DNA of 64,000 nucleotides from Streptomyces sp. SAT1 (lineage in GTDB: Bacteria > Actinomycetota > Actinomycetes > Streptomycetales > Streptomycetaceae), in NCBI RefSeq assembly GCF_001654495.1, contig NZ_CP015849.1, positions 806,001-870,000 of the forward strand, written 5' to 3'. Below, in pieces: positions 51,208 to 59,735 of this stretch. The position numbers were made by a program, and so were the translations under genes. The number at the start of each line of letters is the position of its first letter. Within the stretch, counting starts at the first letter, position 1. The notes under the pieces are model-generated. The model was not told the DNA's origin, searched no databases, and saw only the letters and a program-made list of their open reading frames with translations.

Positions 51208-54200
51208 TCAGGCGGCCCCGGCCGGCAGCAGGCGGCGCACCGTGTCCTCCAGGCGGGGCAGCGCCCGCTGGCCCGCCAGGGCCAGGGCGATGGCGGCGGC
51301 GACCCCGGCCCAGGCGGCCGGGCCCAGCGGGGTGCAGCCGAAGAGATGGCTGACGCCCGGCGTCTGCACCACGGCGACGAGGGCGGCGGCCGAGCCGACG
51401 GACGTGAGCCGCACCAGCGGACTGTCCCGGCGGTCCAGCAGGGTCTGGGCGAGCTGGGTGCCGACCACGCCGCACAGGGCCATGGTGCCGGAACGGCGGG
51501 CCGTGCCCGGGGTGAACCGCCCGATCAGCCAGGCGGTGAGCGCGCCCAGGCAGGTCGTCAGCGCCCGGTGGCGGATCTGCCGGACGAGCGGTCCTCCGAG
51601 CACCCCGCCGGCCGCGTCCTCGGGCGAGGCGGCCCGCGCCGCCCCGGCGTCGCCCTTCGGGGTCACCGCCACCGCCATCGCCGGGAACAGGTCGGTGAAC
51701 AGGTTCACCATGAGCATCTGCCGGGTGGACAGGGGCGCACGGCCGGACACCAGCGTGCCGAGGATGCCGAAGCCGACCTCGCCCGCGTTGCCGCCGATCA
51801 GGATGGCGATGGCGTCGGCGACGCTGTGCCACAGGGCCCGGCCCTCGCCGATCGCGTGGATCAGGACGGTGAGGTCGTCGGCGGTGAGGACGATGTCGGC
51901 GGCGTTGCGCGCGGCGGCCGAGCCCCGGGCGTTGATGCCCACCCCGATGTCGGCGGCCCGGATCGCCGCCGCGTCGTTGGCGCCGTCGCCCACCATGCCC
52001 ACGACCCGGCCGGCGTCCCGCAGCGCCTCCACCACCTGGAGCTTCTGTTCCGGCGCCACCCGGGCCACCACGCCCGCGTCGCGCAGCATCTTGGCGCGGG
52101 CGGAGCGGTCGGCGGCGGCCAGTTCGTCGCCGGTGACCACGACCGTGTCCTGCGGCCAGCCCAGCTCGGTGGCGATGGCGCGGGCGGTCTGCGGGTGGTC
52201 CCCGGTGAGCATGACCGGGCGTACGCCCTCTTCGTACAGGCCGCTCACCAGGGCGGTGGAGGTCTCGCGCGGCACGTCCGACAGCGCGAGCAGACCGGCG
52301 AACTCCAGGTCGCCCGGCGGCCGTTCCAGTACGTCCGTCTCCTGCTCGTCCTCGGCGAGGCGCCGCCGGGCGACCGCGAGCACCCGCAGCCCGTCGCCGG
52401 CCAGCGTCTGCGCCGCGCCGAAGGCGTGCGCGGGCAGCCCCGCGCAGGCGGGCAGGACCGTCTCCGGGGCGCCCTTGACGACGAGCGTACGCGGGCCGTC
52501 CCCGGTCCGGCCGACGGCCGCCGCGTAGCCGCGCCCGGCCTCGAAGTCGAGTCCTTCGAGCTGGTTCCAGTCCGGGTCGGGTCCGGCCGCGTCGAGGACC
52601 GCCTCGTCGGTGGCGTGCACCGGCCGTCCCGAGCCGCCGTTGCCGCGCGGGCAGGCGCGGGCCGCCACGCGCACCGTGGCGGCGCAGGCCGCGTCGCCCA
52701 CCGGGTGGATCCCGCCGTCCGAGTCGCCGACGCGCACCAGCCGCAGGCGGTTCTCGGTGAGCGTGCCCGTCTTGTCGAAGCAGAGGGTGTCCATCCGGCC
52801 GAGCGCCTCAAGGGTGCGCGGGGTGCGCACCAGCACGCCGTACCGGCTGAGCCGGCGGGCCGCGGCGAGCTGCGCGACGGTGGCCACCAGGGGCAGCCCC
52901 TCGGGGACGGCGGCCACGGCGACGGCCACACCGCCGCTGACCGCTTCCCGCACCGGGGTGCCGCGCAGCAGCGCGAGGCCGGTCACCGCGGCTCCGCCGG
53001 TCAGCGTCAGCGGCAGCGCCTCGCGGGTGAGTTCCTGGAGCCGGGCCTGCACACCGGCCGCGGGCGGGGTGCGGGCGGCGAGGTGCACGGCGCGGGCGGC
53101 CTCGGTGCGCTCACCGGTGTCCACCACCACCGCGCGGGCCTGGCCCGCCACCACCGTCGTGCCCTCGAAGACCATGCAGAGCCGGTCGGAGACGACGGCG
53201 TGCGGAGTCGGCGCGAGCTGCTTCTGCACCGGCAGCGACTCGCCGGTCAGCGCGGACTCGTCGACCTCCAGGCCCTCTTCCCACAGCAGCCGGGCGTCGG
53301 CCGGCACCACGTCATCCGCCATGAGTTCGATGACGTCGCCCGGCCGCAGCTTGCCCGCCTCGACGGTGCGGGTGCCGCCGGCCGGTGCCTCGTCGGGCGG
53401 CGGCGCGAGCCGTGCCTTGCGCTTCTGGTCGGCGAGCAGCCCCGACAGGGCCCGTCCGGCGCGCAGCCGCTGGACGCCGCCGACCAGGGCGTTCAGGTCG
53501 AGGGCGCCGACCACCAGCAGCGCGTCCATCACGGAGCCGAGGATGGCGGAGGCCGCCGAGCCGACCGCGAGGACGGGGGTGAGCGGGTCGCGCAGCTCGC
53601 CGCGTACGGCCCGGCCCAGTTCGAACGTCCAGCGGGCCGGGGCGAGCGCGGGATGCCGTACGGCGCCGCCCGCCGCGCCGCGCACCCCGCCGGCCGCCCG
53701 TGCCAGCGGGCCCGGTTCGGCCCGGTCCTCGTGCTCCAGCCGCTCCCTGGCCTCGTCCGAACCCAGCTCGTGCCAGTGCACGCGCGCGCGGGGACGCGGG
53801 GCGCGGGCGAGCGCCACGCCGAGGGCGGCCCGCGTCCCGGAGAACAGGGCGGCGGCGGCGCTCAGGTCGACCGGCGCGTGCCGCAGACCGGGCAGCACGG
53901 ACAGCCGCCCCCTGCGGCGGCGCGACTCGCCGACGGCGACGAGGAGACCGGACAGCGCGGCGCCGGAGCGGGCCAGGGTCTGCGCCCGGTGGCCCACCGT
54001 GCGCGCGACGGGGACCGCGCTCAGCAGCCGCCAGACGTCGCACAGCCCGTGCAGGGCCAGCACGTCGGCGCCCCAGACGACGGCACCGCCCTGGTCGGTG
54101 AGGGCCACGGCGACATCGCTGCCGCCGAGACCGGCCAGGACGTCCTGGTCGTCGGCGGACGCGGCACGGGCGACCGTGATCACCACGCCCGCGTCCTCCT

Positions 54201-55533
54201 CGGCGCGCAGCCCGTACACCACGTCGTCCAGGGGCCGCCGGGCGTCCACCACCTGGTCCGCGAGCGGGGTGACGTCCTCCAGGGCCGGATCGTCCATGAC
54301 GATCACCCGGAGTCCGGCGCGGCGGGCGGCGTCCAGCACGGGTTCGGCCCAGGCGTCGGCGTCGCCCCGCGCGGTGCGCAGCGCGCTCGGGTGCAGGACG
54401 ACGGTGCCCGCCATCTCCAGCGTCCGCAGCCGCTCCGGGTCGCGGACCAGGACACCGGTCCTGGCCAGCGCCGTGCCGAGCACGGCGTGGAACGCGGCGG
54501 GGCCGTAGCGCGCGGCCTTGGGGGAACCGGCGAGGGCCGCCTCGGCGGCCTCGGCGCCGTCGTGCTTGACCAGCAGGGTCACGGCCGCGCCCACCAGGCT
54601 GCCCGCCGAGGCGTGCCGGGCGTACTCCTGGGCGGGCGACTCCCTCAGCGGCGGGCGGGACGCGGGGGCGAGGGCGGCGCCGGCCCGGCCGGGCGAGCAC
54701 AGTTCGTCGTGCACCGTGTCGAAGGCGGCGGCGCGTGCCACGGTCTCGATGAGCTGGCAGGCGCGCAGCGCGCCGTCGAGCAGCAGCGCGGTGGGCGTCT
54801 GTCCGGCCCCGTGGACGGCGGCGTTCGCGCAGGCCAGCAGGAAGTCCGTGCGGGCGGGGCCCAGCCGGGCCCGCAGCCAGGCACGTGCCCAGGGGTTCTC
54901 CCGCAGCAGCGTCACCGCGGCGGTCGCCAGGCGGGGCGAGGGCGGCAGCCGCAGTACGGAGGCGGTGACGCCCGCCGCGATGCCGAGCGCGTCGGCGGCC
55001 AGTGTCGCGGCGGCGGCCCGTACTCCGGCGGGGTCGGCCGGGTGCGCCGGTTCCTCGGGGTCGCCGCCCTGGAGGACCAGTCCGTGCCGGGCGGCGAGAT
55101 CGGCCGCCCGGTCCACGACCTGTTCGGCCGCCTCGTCCTCCGTCATGGTGACGACCAGCCGCGCCAGGCCCTGGTCCCAGTACGCGAAGAGCACGTCGGG
55201 TCGCTCGGCCAGGGCGGCGGCCACCCGGCGCGCCAGATGCTCCCTGCCGCCGGCCCGCCGCACCTGTTCGGGGTCGGCGGCGCGCAGCGCCAGATGGGCG
55301 CGTGCGCCGGAGCGCCAGTGGCCGCGTGCGCCGGGCAACGCGTTGCGGGCGACGCGCACGACCCGTGCCGCCGAATCCGCGCCGCGCACGCCCGCGCGCG
55401 CGGTTCCCGCCAGTGCTCCGGCGGCCGCCCCGATCGCCGGGGCGGCCGCCCGCGCGGACGCCTGGGCCAGCAGGGCGGGCGCCTTCGGCAGCAGCCGTAC
55501 GGCGGCCGAGGGAGCCGTGAGCAGAGCGAGCAT
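51208..55533 (-). CDS. Large cation-translocating P-type ATPase (CtpI/CtpH-like)
   Basis: The protein has 1,441 residues, about twice the size of a simple P-type ATPase, and resembles mycobacterial CtpH/CtpI. The C-terminal half is a complete pump: TGES actuator motif (about residue 765), PEGLP in helix 4, phosphorylation site DKTGTLT (D920), the KGAPE nucleotide-binding motif, GDGAND hinge (about 1181), and C-terminal helices. The N-terminal half (about residues 280-560) looks like a second P-type core that has lost its catalytic residues. The ion is unknown. The ATG at 55533 is 17 bp downstream of the H1-like gene, so the two form an operon. Confidence 0.9.
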   Translation of the reverse strand: MLALLTAPSAAVRLLPKAPALLAQASARAAAPAIGAAAGALAGTARAGVRGADSAARVVRVARNALPGARGHWRSGARAHLALRAADPEQVRRAGGREHLARRVAAALAERPDVLFAYWDQGLARLVVTMTEDEAAEQVVDRAADLAARHGLVLQGGDPEEPAHPADPAGVRAAAATLAADALGIAAGVTASVLRLPPSPRLATAAVTLLRENPWARAWLRARLGPARTDFLLACANAAVHGAGQTPTALLLDGALRACQLIETVARAAAFDTVHDELCSPGRAGAALAPASRPPLRESPAQEYARHASAGSLVGAAVTLLVKHDGAEAAEAALAGSPKAARYGPAAFHAVLGTALARTGVLVRDPERLRTLEMAGTVVLHPSALRTARGDADAWAEPVLDAARRAGLRVIVMDDPALEDVTPLADQVVDARRPLDDVVYGLRAEEDAGVVITVARAASADDQDVLAGLGGSDVAVALTDQGGAVVWGADVLALHGLCDVWRLLSAVPVARTVGHRAQTLARSGAALSGLLVAVGESRRRRGRLSVLPGLRHAPVDLSAAAALFSGTRAALGVALARAPRPRARVHWHELGSDEARERLEHEDRAEPGPLARAAGGVRGAAGGAVRHPALAPARWTFELGRAVRGELRDPLTPVLAVGSAASAILGSVMDALLVVGALDLNALVGGVQRLRAGRALSGLLADQKRKARLAPPPDEAPAGGTRTVEAGKLRPGDVIELMADDVVPADARLLWEEGLEVDESALTGESLPVQKQLAPTPHAVVSDRLCMVFEGTTVVAGQARAVVVDTGERTEAARAVHLAARTPPAAGVQARLQELTREALPLTLTGGAAVTGLALLRGTPVREAVSGGVAVAVAAVPEGLPLVATVAQLAAARRLSRYGVLVRTPRTLEALGRMDTLCFDKTGTLTENRLRLVRVGDSDGGIHPVGDAACAATVRVAARACPRGNGGSGRPVHATDEAVLDAAGPDPDWNQLEGLDFEAGRGYAAAVGRTGDGPRTLVVKGAPETVLPACAGLPAHAFGAAQTLAGDGLRVLAVARRRLAEDEQETDVLERPPGDLEFAGLLALSDVPRETSTALVSGLYEEGVRPVMLTGDHPQTARAIATELGWPQDTVVVTGDELAAADRSARAKMLRDAGVVARVAPEQKLQVVEALRDAGRVVGMVGDGANDAAAIRAADIGVGINARGSAAARNAADIVLTADDLTVLIHAIGEGRALWHSVADAIAILIGGNAGEVGFGILGTLVSGRAPLSTRQMLMVNLFTDLFPAMAVAVTPKGDAGAARAASPEDAAGGVLGGPLVRQIRHRALTTCLGALTAWLIGRFTPGTARRSGTMALCGVVGTQLAQTLLDRRDSPLVRLTSVGSAAALVAVVQTPGVSHLFGCTPLGPAAWAGVAAAIALALAGQRALPRLEDTVRRLLPAGAA

Positions 55534-55550
55534 CGTGTGCCTTCGCGCCG

Positions 55551-56627
55551 TCAGAGGGTGGTGCGGCCGGGCCGCGCCGTCGGACCGAGCCGGCCGGCGG
55601 AGGCGGCCTTCCCCTTGGCCTGCTTGCCCGCGGCGGCTTCGGCGGGGGTGGCCTTCGTGGCTTTGGCGCTCTTGGCGGCCTTCACGGCCTTGACCGCCTT
55701 CGCCGCCTTGACCGCCTTCGCCGTCTTGGCGGCCTTCGGCGTCTTGGCGGCCTTCGCGGACCGGGCGGCCGGGGACTCCGCCGTCGTGGTCCCGGAGGCC
55801 GTCGCCTTGCGGGCGGCGGTGGTCGCCCTGCGGGTGGCCGTGTTGCCCGCCGAGGACTTGCTCGCGGCGGGACGGGCGGCGCCCGCCCGGCCGGAGGCGG
55901 TGCGGCCCGTGGCGGCCGCGGCCTTCGGGGGCTCGGGCGCGGCGGTCTTCGCCGCGGGCGCTTCGGCGGCCGGTGTCCTGGCCGTGGTCGTCCCGGCCTT
56001 CACCGTCCTGGTGGCGGACGTCCCGCTCGCGGACTTCCCGGCCTTGGTCTCGGGCGCTTCGGTAGCCGCCTTCTTCGCGGCCGTCCTGGCAGCAGTCGTC
56101 CTGGCCGCCGCCGCGCGGCCGGAGCCCACGTTGACGGCGGACGCGGCCGTGGCCGATGCCTTGGCGGTCGTGCTCTTCACCAGCGAGGACCTGCTCGGGC
56201 CCCGGCCCCCGGCGGCCTCCGGCTCCCCCGAGGACGACGGCGGCCGGTCGTCGGGGTGCCTGCGCGGTGTGCGGCGGGCCGTGGCGCGGGCGGCCCGCGT
56301 GCCGGCGGAGCCCGCTGCGGCACGCCGCGCGCCGGGCGCGTGGTCCCCTGCGGTGCCGGGCTGTCCGGTGTGCTCCGGCCGGGGCCGGGTGAGCCAGGCG
56401 ACCGCGGCGCCGGTGACCGCCACCGGCCACTCCACCACACCGGCGACGCCGAGCACTCCGGCTCCCGTGTAGACCGCGAACCGCCGTCCCTTCGGCGACA
56501 CGGCGCCGATCCTGCGCAGCGTGCCCTGCGCGGCCCTGCCCAGGGTCCCGGCGCCGGGCACCTTGCCCAGCAGCGAGGTGGCGCCGTGCACGGGCAGCAT
56601 GAGGACCGACGACTTCTGCTCAGCCAT
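55551..56627 (-). CDS. Membrane protein with histone-H1-like Lys/Ala-rich tail
   Basis: The protein has 358 residues. The first 80 contain a conserved-looking region and one or two weak membrane helices (about residues 50-80). The rest is low complexity: Ala/Arg/Thr-rich and finally a Lys-Ala tail (KAAKTAKAVKAAKAVKAVKA, about residue 305) like bacterial histone H1-type proteins. The tail could bind DNA, RNA or acidic lipids. It lies just upstream of the P-type ATPase gene. Streptomycetes carry similar tails on several proteins, so this could be a nucleoid- or envelope-associated partner of the pump. The function is unknown. Confidence 0.78.
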   Translation of the reverse strand: MAEQKSSVLMLPVHGATSLLGKVPGAGTLGRAAQGTLRRIGAVSPKGRRFAVYTGAGVLGVAGVVEWPVAVTGAAVAWLTRPRPEHTGQPGTAGDHAPGARRAAAGSAGTRAARATARRTPRRHPDDRPPSSSGEPEAAGGRGPSRSSLVKSTTAKASATAASAVNVGSGRAAAARTTAARTAAKKAATEAPETKAGKSASGTSATRTVKAGTTTARTPAAEAPAAKTAAPEPPKAAAATGRTASGRAGAARPAASKSSAGNTATRRATTAARKATASGTTTAESPAARSAKAAKTPKAAKTAKAVKAAKAVKAVKAAKSAKATKATPAEAAAGKQAKGKAASAGRLGPTARPGRTTL

Positions 56628-56812
56628 GACTCTCCTCGCCTGCGTGAGATCCCGTCCGTGCCCGCCGGGTGCCCACGACCGTGCCGGCCACCCGCCCTAC
56701 TCAGGGAACTCCAGGGCCCGCGCAGGCGCCACCGGGACCGGGCCACAGGGGTCCTCAGGAAGCCGCAGGGCCTTCAGGAGGACGGGCGGCGGAGAAGCCG
56801 GCGGCGAAGGAG

Positions 56813-56882
56813 AGGAGACGGTGCCGGAGGGAGGAGACGGTGCCGGAGGGAGGAGGCGGAGCAGGAGGGAGGAGGCGGAGCA
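56813..56882. repeat. 19-bp purine-rich tandem repeats
   Basis: Three full units, GGAGGGAGGAGACGGTGCC (56826-56844) and two copies of GGAGGGAGGAGGCGGAGCA (56845-56882), follow a partial one from 56813. All G and A on the plus strand except for short CGGTGCC/C interruptions. It lies next to the paaX stop codon. Such tracts can form triplex structures; function unknown. Confidence 0.8.
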
Positions 56883-56885
56883 GGG

Positions 56886-57635
56886 TCACCGCCCGGTGCC
56901 GCCCAGCACCTCCTCGGTCAGTTCCCGCTGCCGTCGCGTGTAGACGGCGCGCAGTTCCGGACCCGGCCAGTGCGCGGGCAGCAGCGCGGCGGGCAGGACG
57001 GGATCGTCCAGCAGATGCCGTACGACGGCCGCCAGGGCGGTGAAGCGGTCGGCCGGGCGGTCCGCTTCCGCCACATGGGCGAGCAGCGCGCGGGCGGTGG
57101 CCGCCCAGGCGTCGAGCGGCCACAGGCCGGCGGCCAGGCCGCAGGCGTCCTCCTCGGGCCGGGCGGTGAAGCGCCGGACCACGCCGTCGAGGTCGCCGGA
57201 CCAGGGGCGGCGCAGGTTGGCGGGCCGCAGCCATACGCCCTCGCGCAGTTCGGCGAGGCGGAGGGCGGTCAGCCGGGCGCGGAGTTCGGCGCGTTCGGCC
57301 GGTCCGCGGCCGGTCGCGGTCACGACGGCCGTCTCCCATGTGCCGTCCCAGGAACGGGTCAGCGGATGCACGGCCGCGTCCTGGCGCCGCTGGCGTTCCA
57401 GCAGCCGGTCGCTGAGACGGTGCACGCCGTCCGCGCGCCGCAGATCACCGGCCGCCACCATCCGGCTGAGCGCGGCGCGCAGGGTCGATCCGCCGACGCC
57501 GAAGGGCTCGACGGCCCGCACGAGGTCCTTCACCGGCAGCTCGGGCGGGTGGGTGCCCAGCAGGAGGCTCAGGACGACGGACCGCGCGGAGAGCGGACGC
57601 AGGTCGAGCGGGGCGGGCTCCTGGGAGGCGTTCAT
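56886..57635 (-). CDS. PaaX family transcriptional regulator
   Basis: The protein has 249 residues. An N-terminal winged helix (PFGVGGSTLRAALSRMVAAGDL at about residues 42-65) is followed by the PaaX central and C-terminal domains (TGRGPAERAELRARL, then REGVWLRPANL). PaaX repressors respond to phenylacetyl-CoA or other acyl-CoAs. The ATG at 57635 has a -10-like TACAGT 8 bp upstream, so the mRNA may be leaderless. It is divergent from the AidB-like acyl-CoA dehydrogenase gene, with a very strong palindrome between them, so that gene is its probable target. Confidence 0.88.
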   Translation of the reverse strand: MNASQEPAPLDLRPLSARSVVLSLLLGTHPPELPVKDLVRAVEPFGVGGSTLRAALSRMVAAGDLRRADGVHRLSDRLLERQRRQDAAVHPLTRSWDGTWETAVVTATGRGPAERAELRARLTALRLAELREGVWLRPANLRRPWSGDLDGVVRRFTARPEEDACGLAAGLWPLDAWAATARALLAHVAEADRPADRFTALAAVVRHLLDDPVLPAALLPAHWPGPELRAVYTRRQRELTEEVLGGTGR

Positions 57636-57660
57636 GGTCACGTACTGTACGGACCACCCA

Positions 57661-57698
57661 TGTTGCACTATTGCTGCGGCTGAACGAATAGTGCAACA
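57661..57698. promoter_or_regulatory. 38-bp palindromic operator (12-bp perfect arms)
   Basis: TGTTGCACTATT (57661-57672) and AATAGTGCAACA (57687-57698) match perfectly over 12 bp around a 14-bp spacer, in a 70-bp divergent region. It ends 8 bp before the ATG of the AidB-like gene and 25 bp upstream of the paaX ATG. It is the best operator in the window, and PaaX should repress both genes from it. Confidence 0.85.
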
Positions 57699-57705
57699 CT
57701 GCGCT

Positions 57706-59484
57706 ATGGCCTCGACACTCGCACACGCAGCGAACACCCGGACGACACCGCCGACACCGCTGGCATCCCCGACAGCTCCGACAGCTCCGACAGCTCCGAC
57801 AGCTCCGACAGCTCCGACAGCTCCGACGCCCCCGGCTTCCGGCCCGTACGCGACCCACGACGTGACGAACCAGCCCCCTCCCCTGGCCCCCTACGACGCG
57901 TCGGACGACGTGGCGCTGCTGGAGGGGCTGCACCGGGAGGGCGCCGGATGGGCCGAGGAGGACGTACGGCGGCTCGGGGCGCGGGCCGGAAGCGTCCAGG
58001 CGCAGGAGTGGGCCGAGCTCGCCAACCGCCACGAGCCGGAGCTGCGCACCCACGACCGCTACGGGAACCGGGTCGACGAGGTCGACTTCCACCCGGCCTG
58101 GCACCACCTGATCGGGACCGCGGTCGCCGAGGGCCTGGCGGGCGCGCCCTGGGCGGACGACCGGCCCGGCGCCCATGTGGCGCGCACGGCGGGCGGGCTG
58201 GTGTGGGGGCACACCGACGCCGGACACGGCTGTCCGACGTCGATGACGTACGCCGCCGTACCCGCCCTGCGGGCCCAGCCCGAACTGGCCGCGGTCTACG
58301 AACCGCTGCTGACCGGCCGGGTCTACGAGCCGGGCCTGCGGGCGCCGGCCGGCAAGGCGGGTCTGCTGGCCGGGATGGGCATGACCGAGAAGCAGGGCGG
58401 CTCGGACGTGCGCACGAACACGACGACGGCCGTGCCGACCGCCGAGCCCGGCGTGTACACGCTGCGCGGGCACAAGTGGTTCACCTCGGCTCCCATGTGC
58501 GACCTCTTCCTGGTGCTCGCGCAGGCGCCGGGCGGTCTGACCTGTTTCCTGGTGCCGCGCGTCCTGCCGGACGGCACCCGCAACGCCTTCCGGATCCAGC
58601 GGCTCAAGGACAAGCTGGGCAACCGGTCCAACGCGTCGTGCGAACCGGAGTTCGACGGGACGGTGGCCTGGGTGGTCGGCCCCGAGGGGCGGGGCGTCCG
58701 GACGATCATCGAGATGGTCAACTGCACCCGTCTGGACTGCGTGATGATGTCGGCGGCCCTGATGCGCAAGACCCTCGTGGAGGCCGGTCACCACACCCGG
58801 CACCGCAGGGCCTTCGGCGCACTGCTCGCCGATCAGCCGCTGATGCGCAATGTGCTGGCCGACCTGGCGCTGGAGTCGGAGGCCGCGACGACGCTCACGC
58901 TGCGGCTCGCGGGCGCCGCGGACCGGGCGGTGCGGGGCGGCCCGCGGGCTCCGGAGGAGGCCGCGTTCCGGCGCATCGCCACCGCCGTCGGCAAGTACTG
59001 GGTCACCAAGCGGGGCCCGGCCTTCACCGCGGAGGCCCTGGAGTGCCTGGGCGGCAACGGCTACGTCGAGGAGTCCGGCATGCCCCGGCACTACCGGGAG
59101 GCGCCGCTGCTGTCGATCTGGGAGGGCTCAGGGAACGTCAACGCGCTCGACGTGCTGCGGACCCTGGAGCGCGAACCCGGCGCCGCCGACGCGCTGTTCG
59201 CCGAGCTCGCCCTCGCCCGTGGCGCCGACGCCCGGCTGGACGCGGCCGTGACCCGGCTGCGGCAGGGGCTCGGCGAGGCGTCCCCGGTGGGCGCGCGCCG
59301 ACTGGTGGAGCTGATGGCGCTGACCCTCCAGGCGTCCCTGCTGGTCCGGCACGCCCCGGCCGCGCTCGCCGACGCGTTCTGCGCCACGCGGCTGGGCGGG
59401 GACTGGGGCCACTCCTTCGGCACCCTGCCGGACACCGCCGGCCTCGACGCGGTCCTGGGACGGGCACTGCCGGACTTCGGGTGA
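57706..59484 (+). CDS. AidB-like acyl-CoA dehydrogenase family protein
   Basis: The protein has 592 residues. An N-terminal linker of about 45 residues with six Thr-Ala-Pro repeats precedes an acyl-CoA dehydrogenase core of the AidB type, as in the E. coli DNA-alkylation-response protein: GMGMTEKQGGSD (FAD/substrate region), RHYREAPLLSIWEGSGNV (C-terminal FAD motif), and a C-terminal helical extension. AidB proteins bind DNA or break down alkylating agents, and some act on acyl-CoAs. Control by a PaaX protein suggests an acyl-CoA-linked substrate. The ATG at 57706 abuts the operator, so a leaderless start is possible. Confidence 0.88.
   Translation: MASTLAHAANTRTTPPTPLASPTAPTAPTAPTAPTAPTAPTPPASGPYATHDVTNQPPPLAPYDASDDVALLEGLHREGAGWAEEDVRRLGARAGSVQAQEWAELANRHEPELRTHDRYGNRVDEVDFHPAWHHLIGTAVAEGLAGAPWADDRPGAHVARTAGGLVWGHTDAGHGCPTSMTYAAVPALRAQPELAAVYEPLLTGRVYEPGLRAPAGKAGLLAGMGMTEKQGGSDVRTNTTTAVPTAEPGVYTLRGHKWFTSAPMCDLFLVLAQAPGGLTCFLVPRVLPDGTRNAFRIQRLKDKLGNRSNASCEPEFDGTVAWVVGPEGRGVRTIIEMVNCTRLDCVMMSAALMRKTLVEAGHHTRHRRAFGALLADQPLMRNVLADLALESEAATTLTLRLAGAADRAVRGGPRAPEEAAFRRIATAVGKYWVTKRGPAFTAEALECLGGNGYVEESGMPRHYREAPLLSIWEGSGNVNALDVLRTLEREPGAADALFAELALARGADARLDAAVTRLRQGLGEASPVGARRLVELMALTLQASLLVRHAPAALADAFCATRLGGDWGHSFGTLPDTAGLDAVLGRALPDFG
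57771..57824. repeat. Six copies of a 9-bp in-frame repeat
   Basis: GACAGCTCC is repeated six times without change at 57771-57824 inside the AidB-like gene and encodes a Thr-Ala-Pro linker. Identical copies at the DNA level suggest recent expansion; length may vary between strains without shifting the frame. Confidence 0.95.
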
Positions 59485-59595
59485 GCCGCTGATCGCGCGT
59501 GCCGCGACCGCCGCGCGGCTCCGGCACCGCGCGGCGCGCGCTTCCGCCCCGCTCCCCCGCCACGCCCCCGTTCCCCCGCCACATCGCCCTGCCTC

Positions 59596-59631
59596 GTCAC
59601 ACCGGCCCGTGGCGGACCAGGCCGGTGTGAC
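59596..59631. terminator. 12-bp hairpin downstream of the AidB-like gene
   Basis: GTCACACCGGCC (59596-59607) and GGCCGGTGTGAC (59620-59631) pair perfectly over 12 bp with a 12-nt loop. It lies 110 bp after the AidB-like stop and about 105 bp before the BNR-repeat gene. It could terminate the former or act in the leader of the latter. Confidence 0.5.
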
Positions 59632-59735
59632 CTGCGGTGACGTCGCCGCGGAGGTGACTGTCAGTGGTGGGGTGCAGACTGGCCGGTGCCTGGGACGAAG
59701 GCGTTTTGGGCCGATGTGTCACGGAGGTGACCGGC

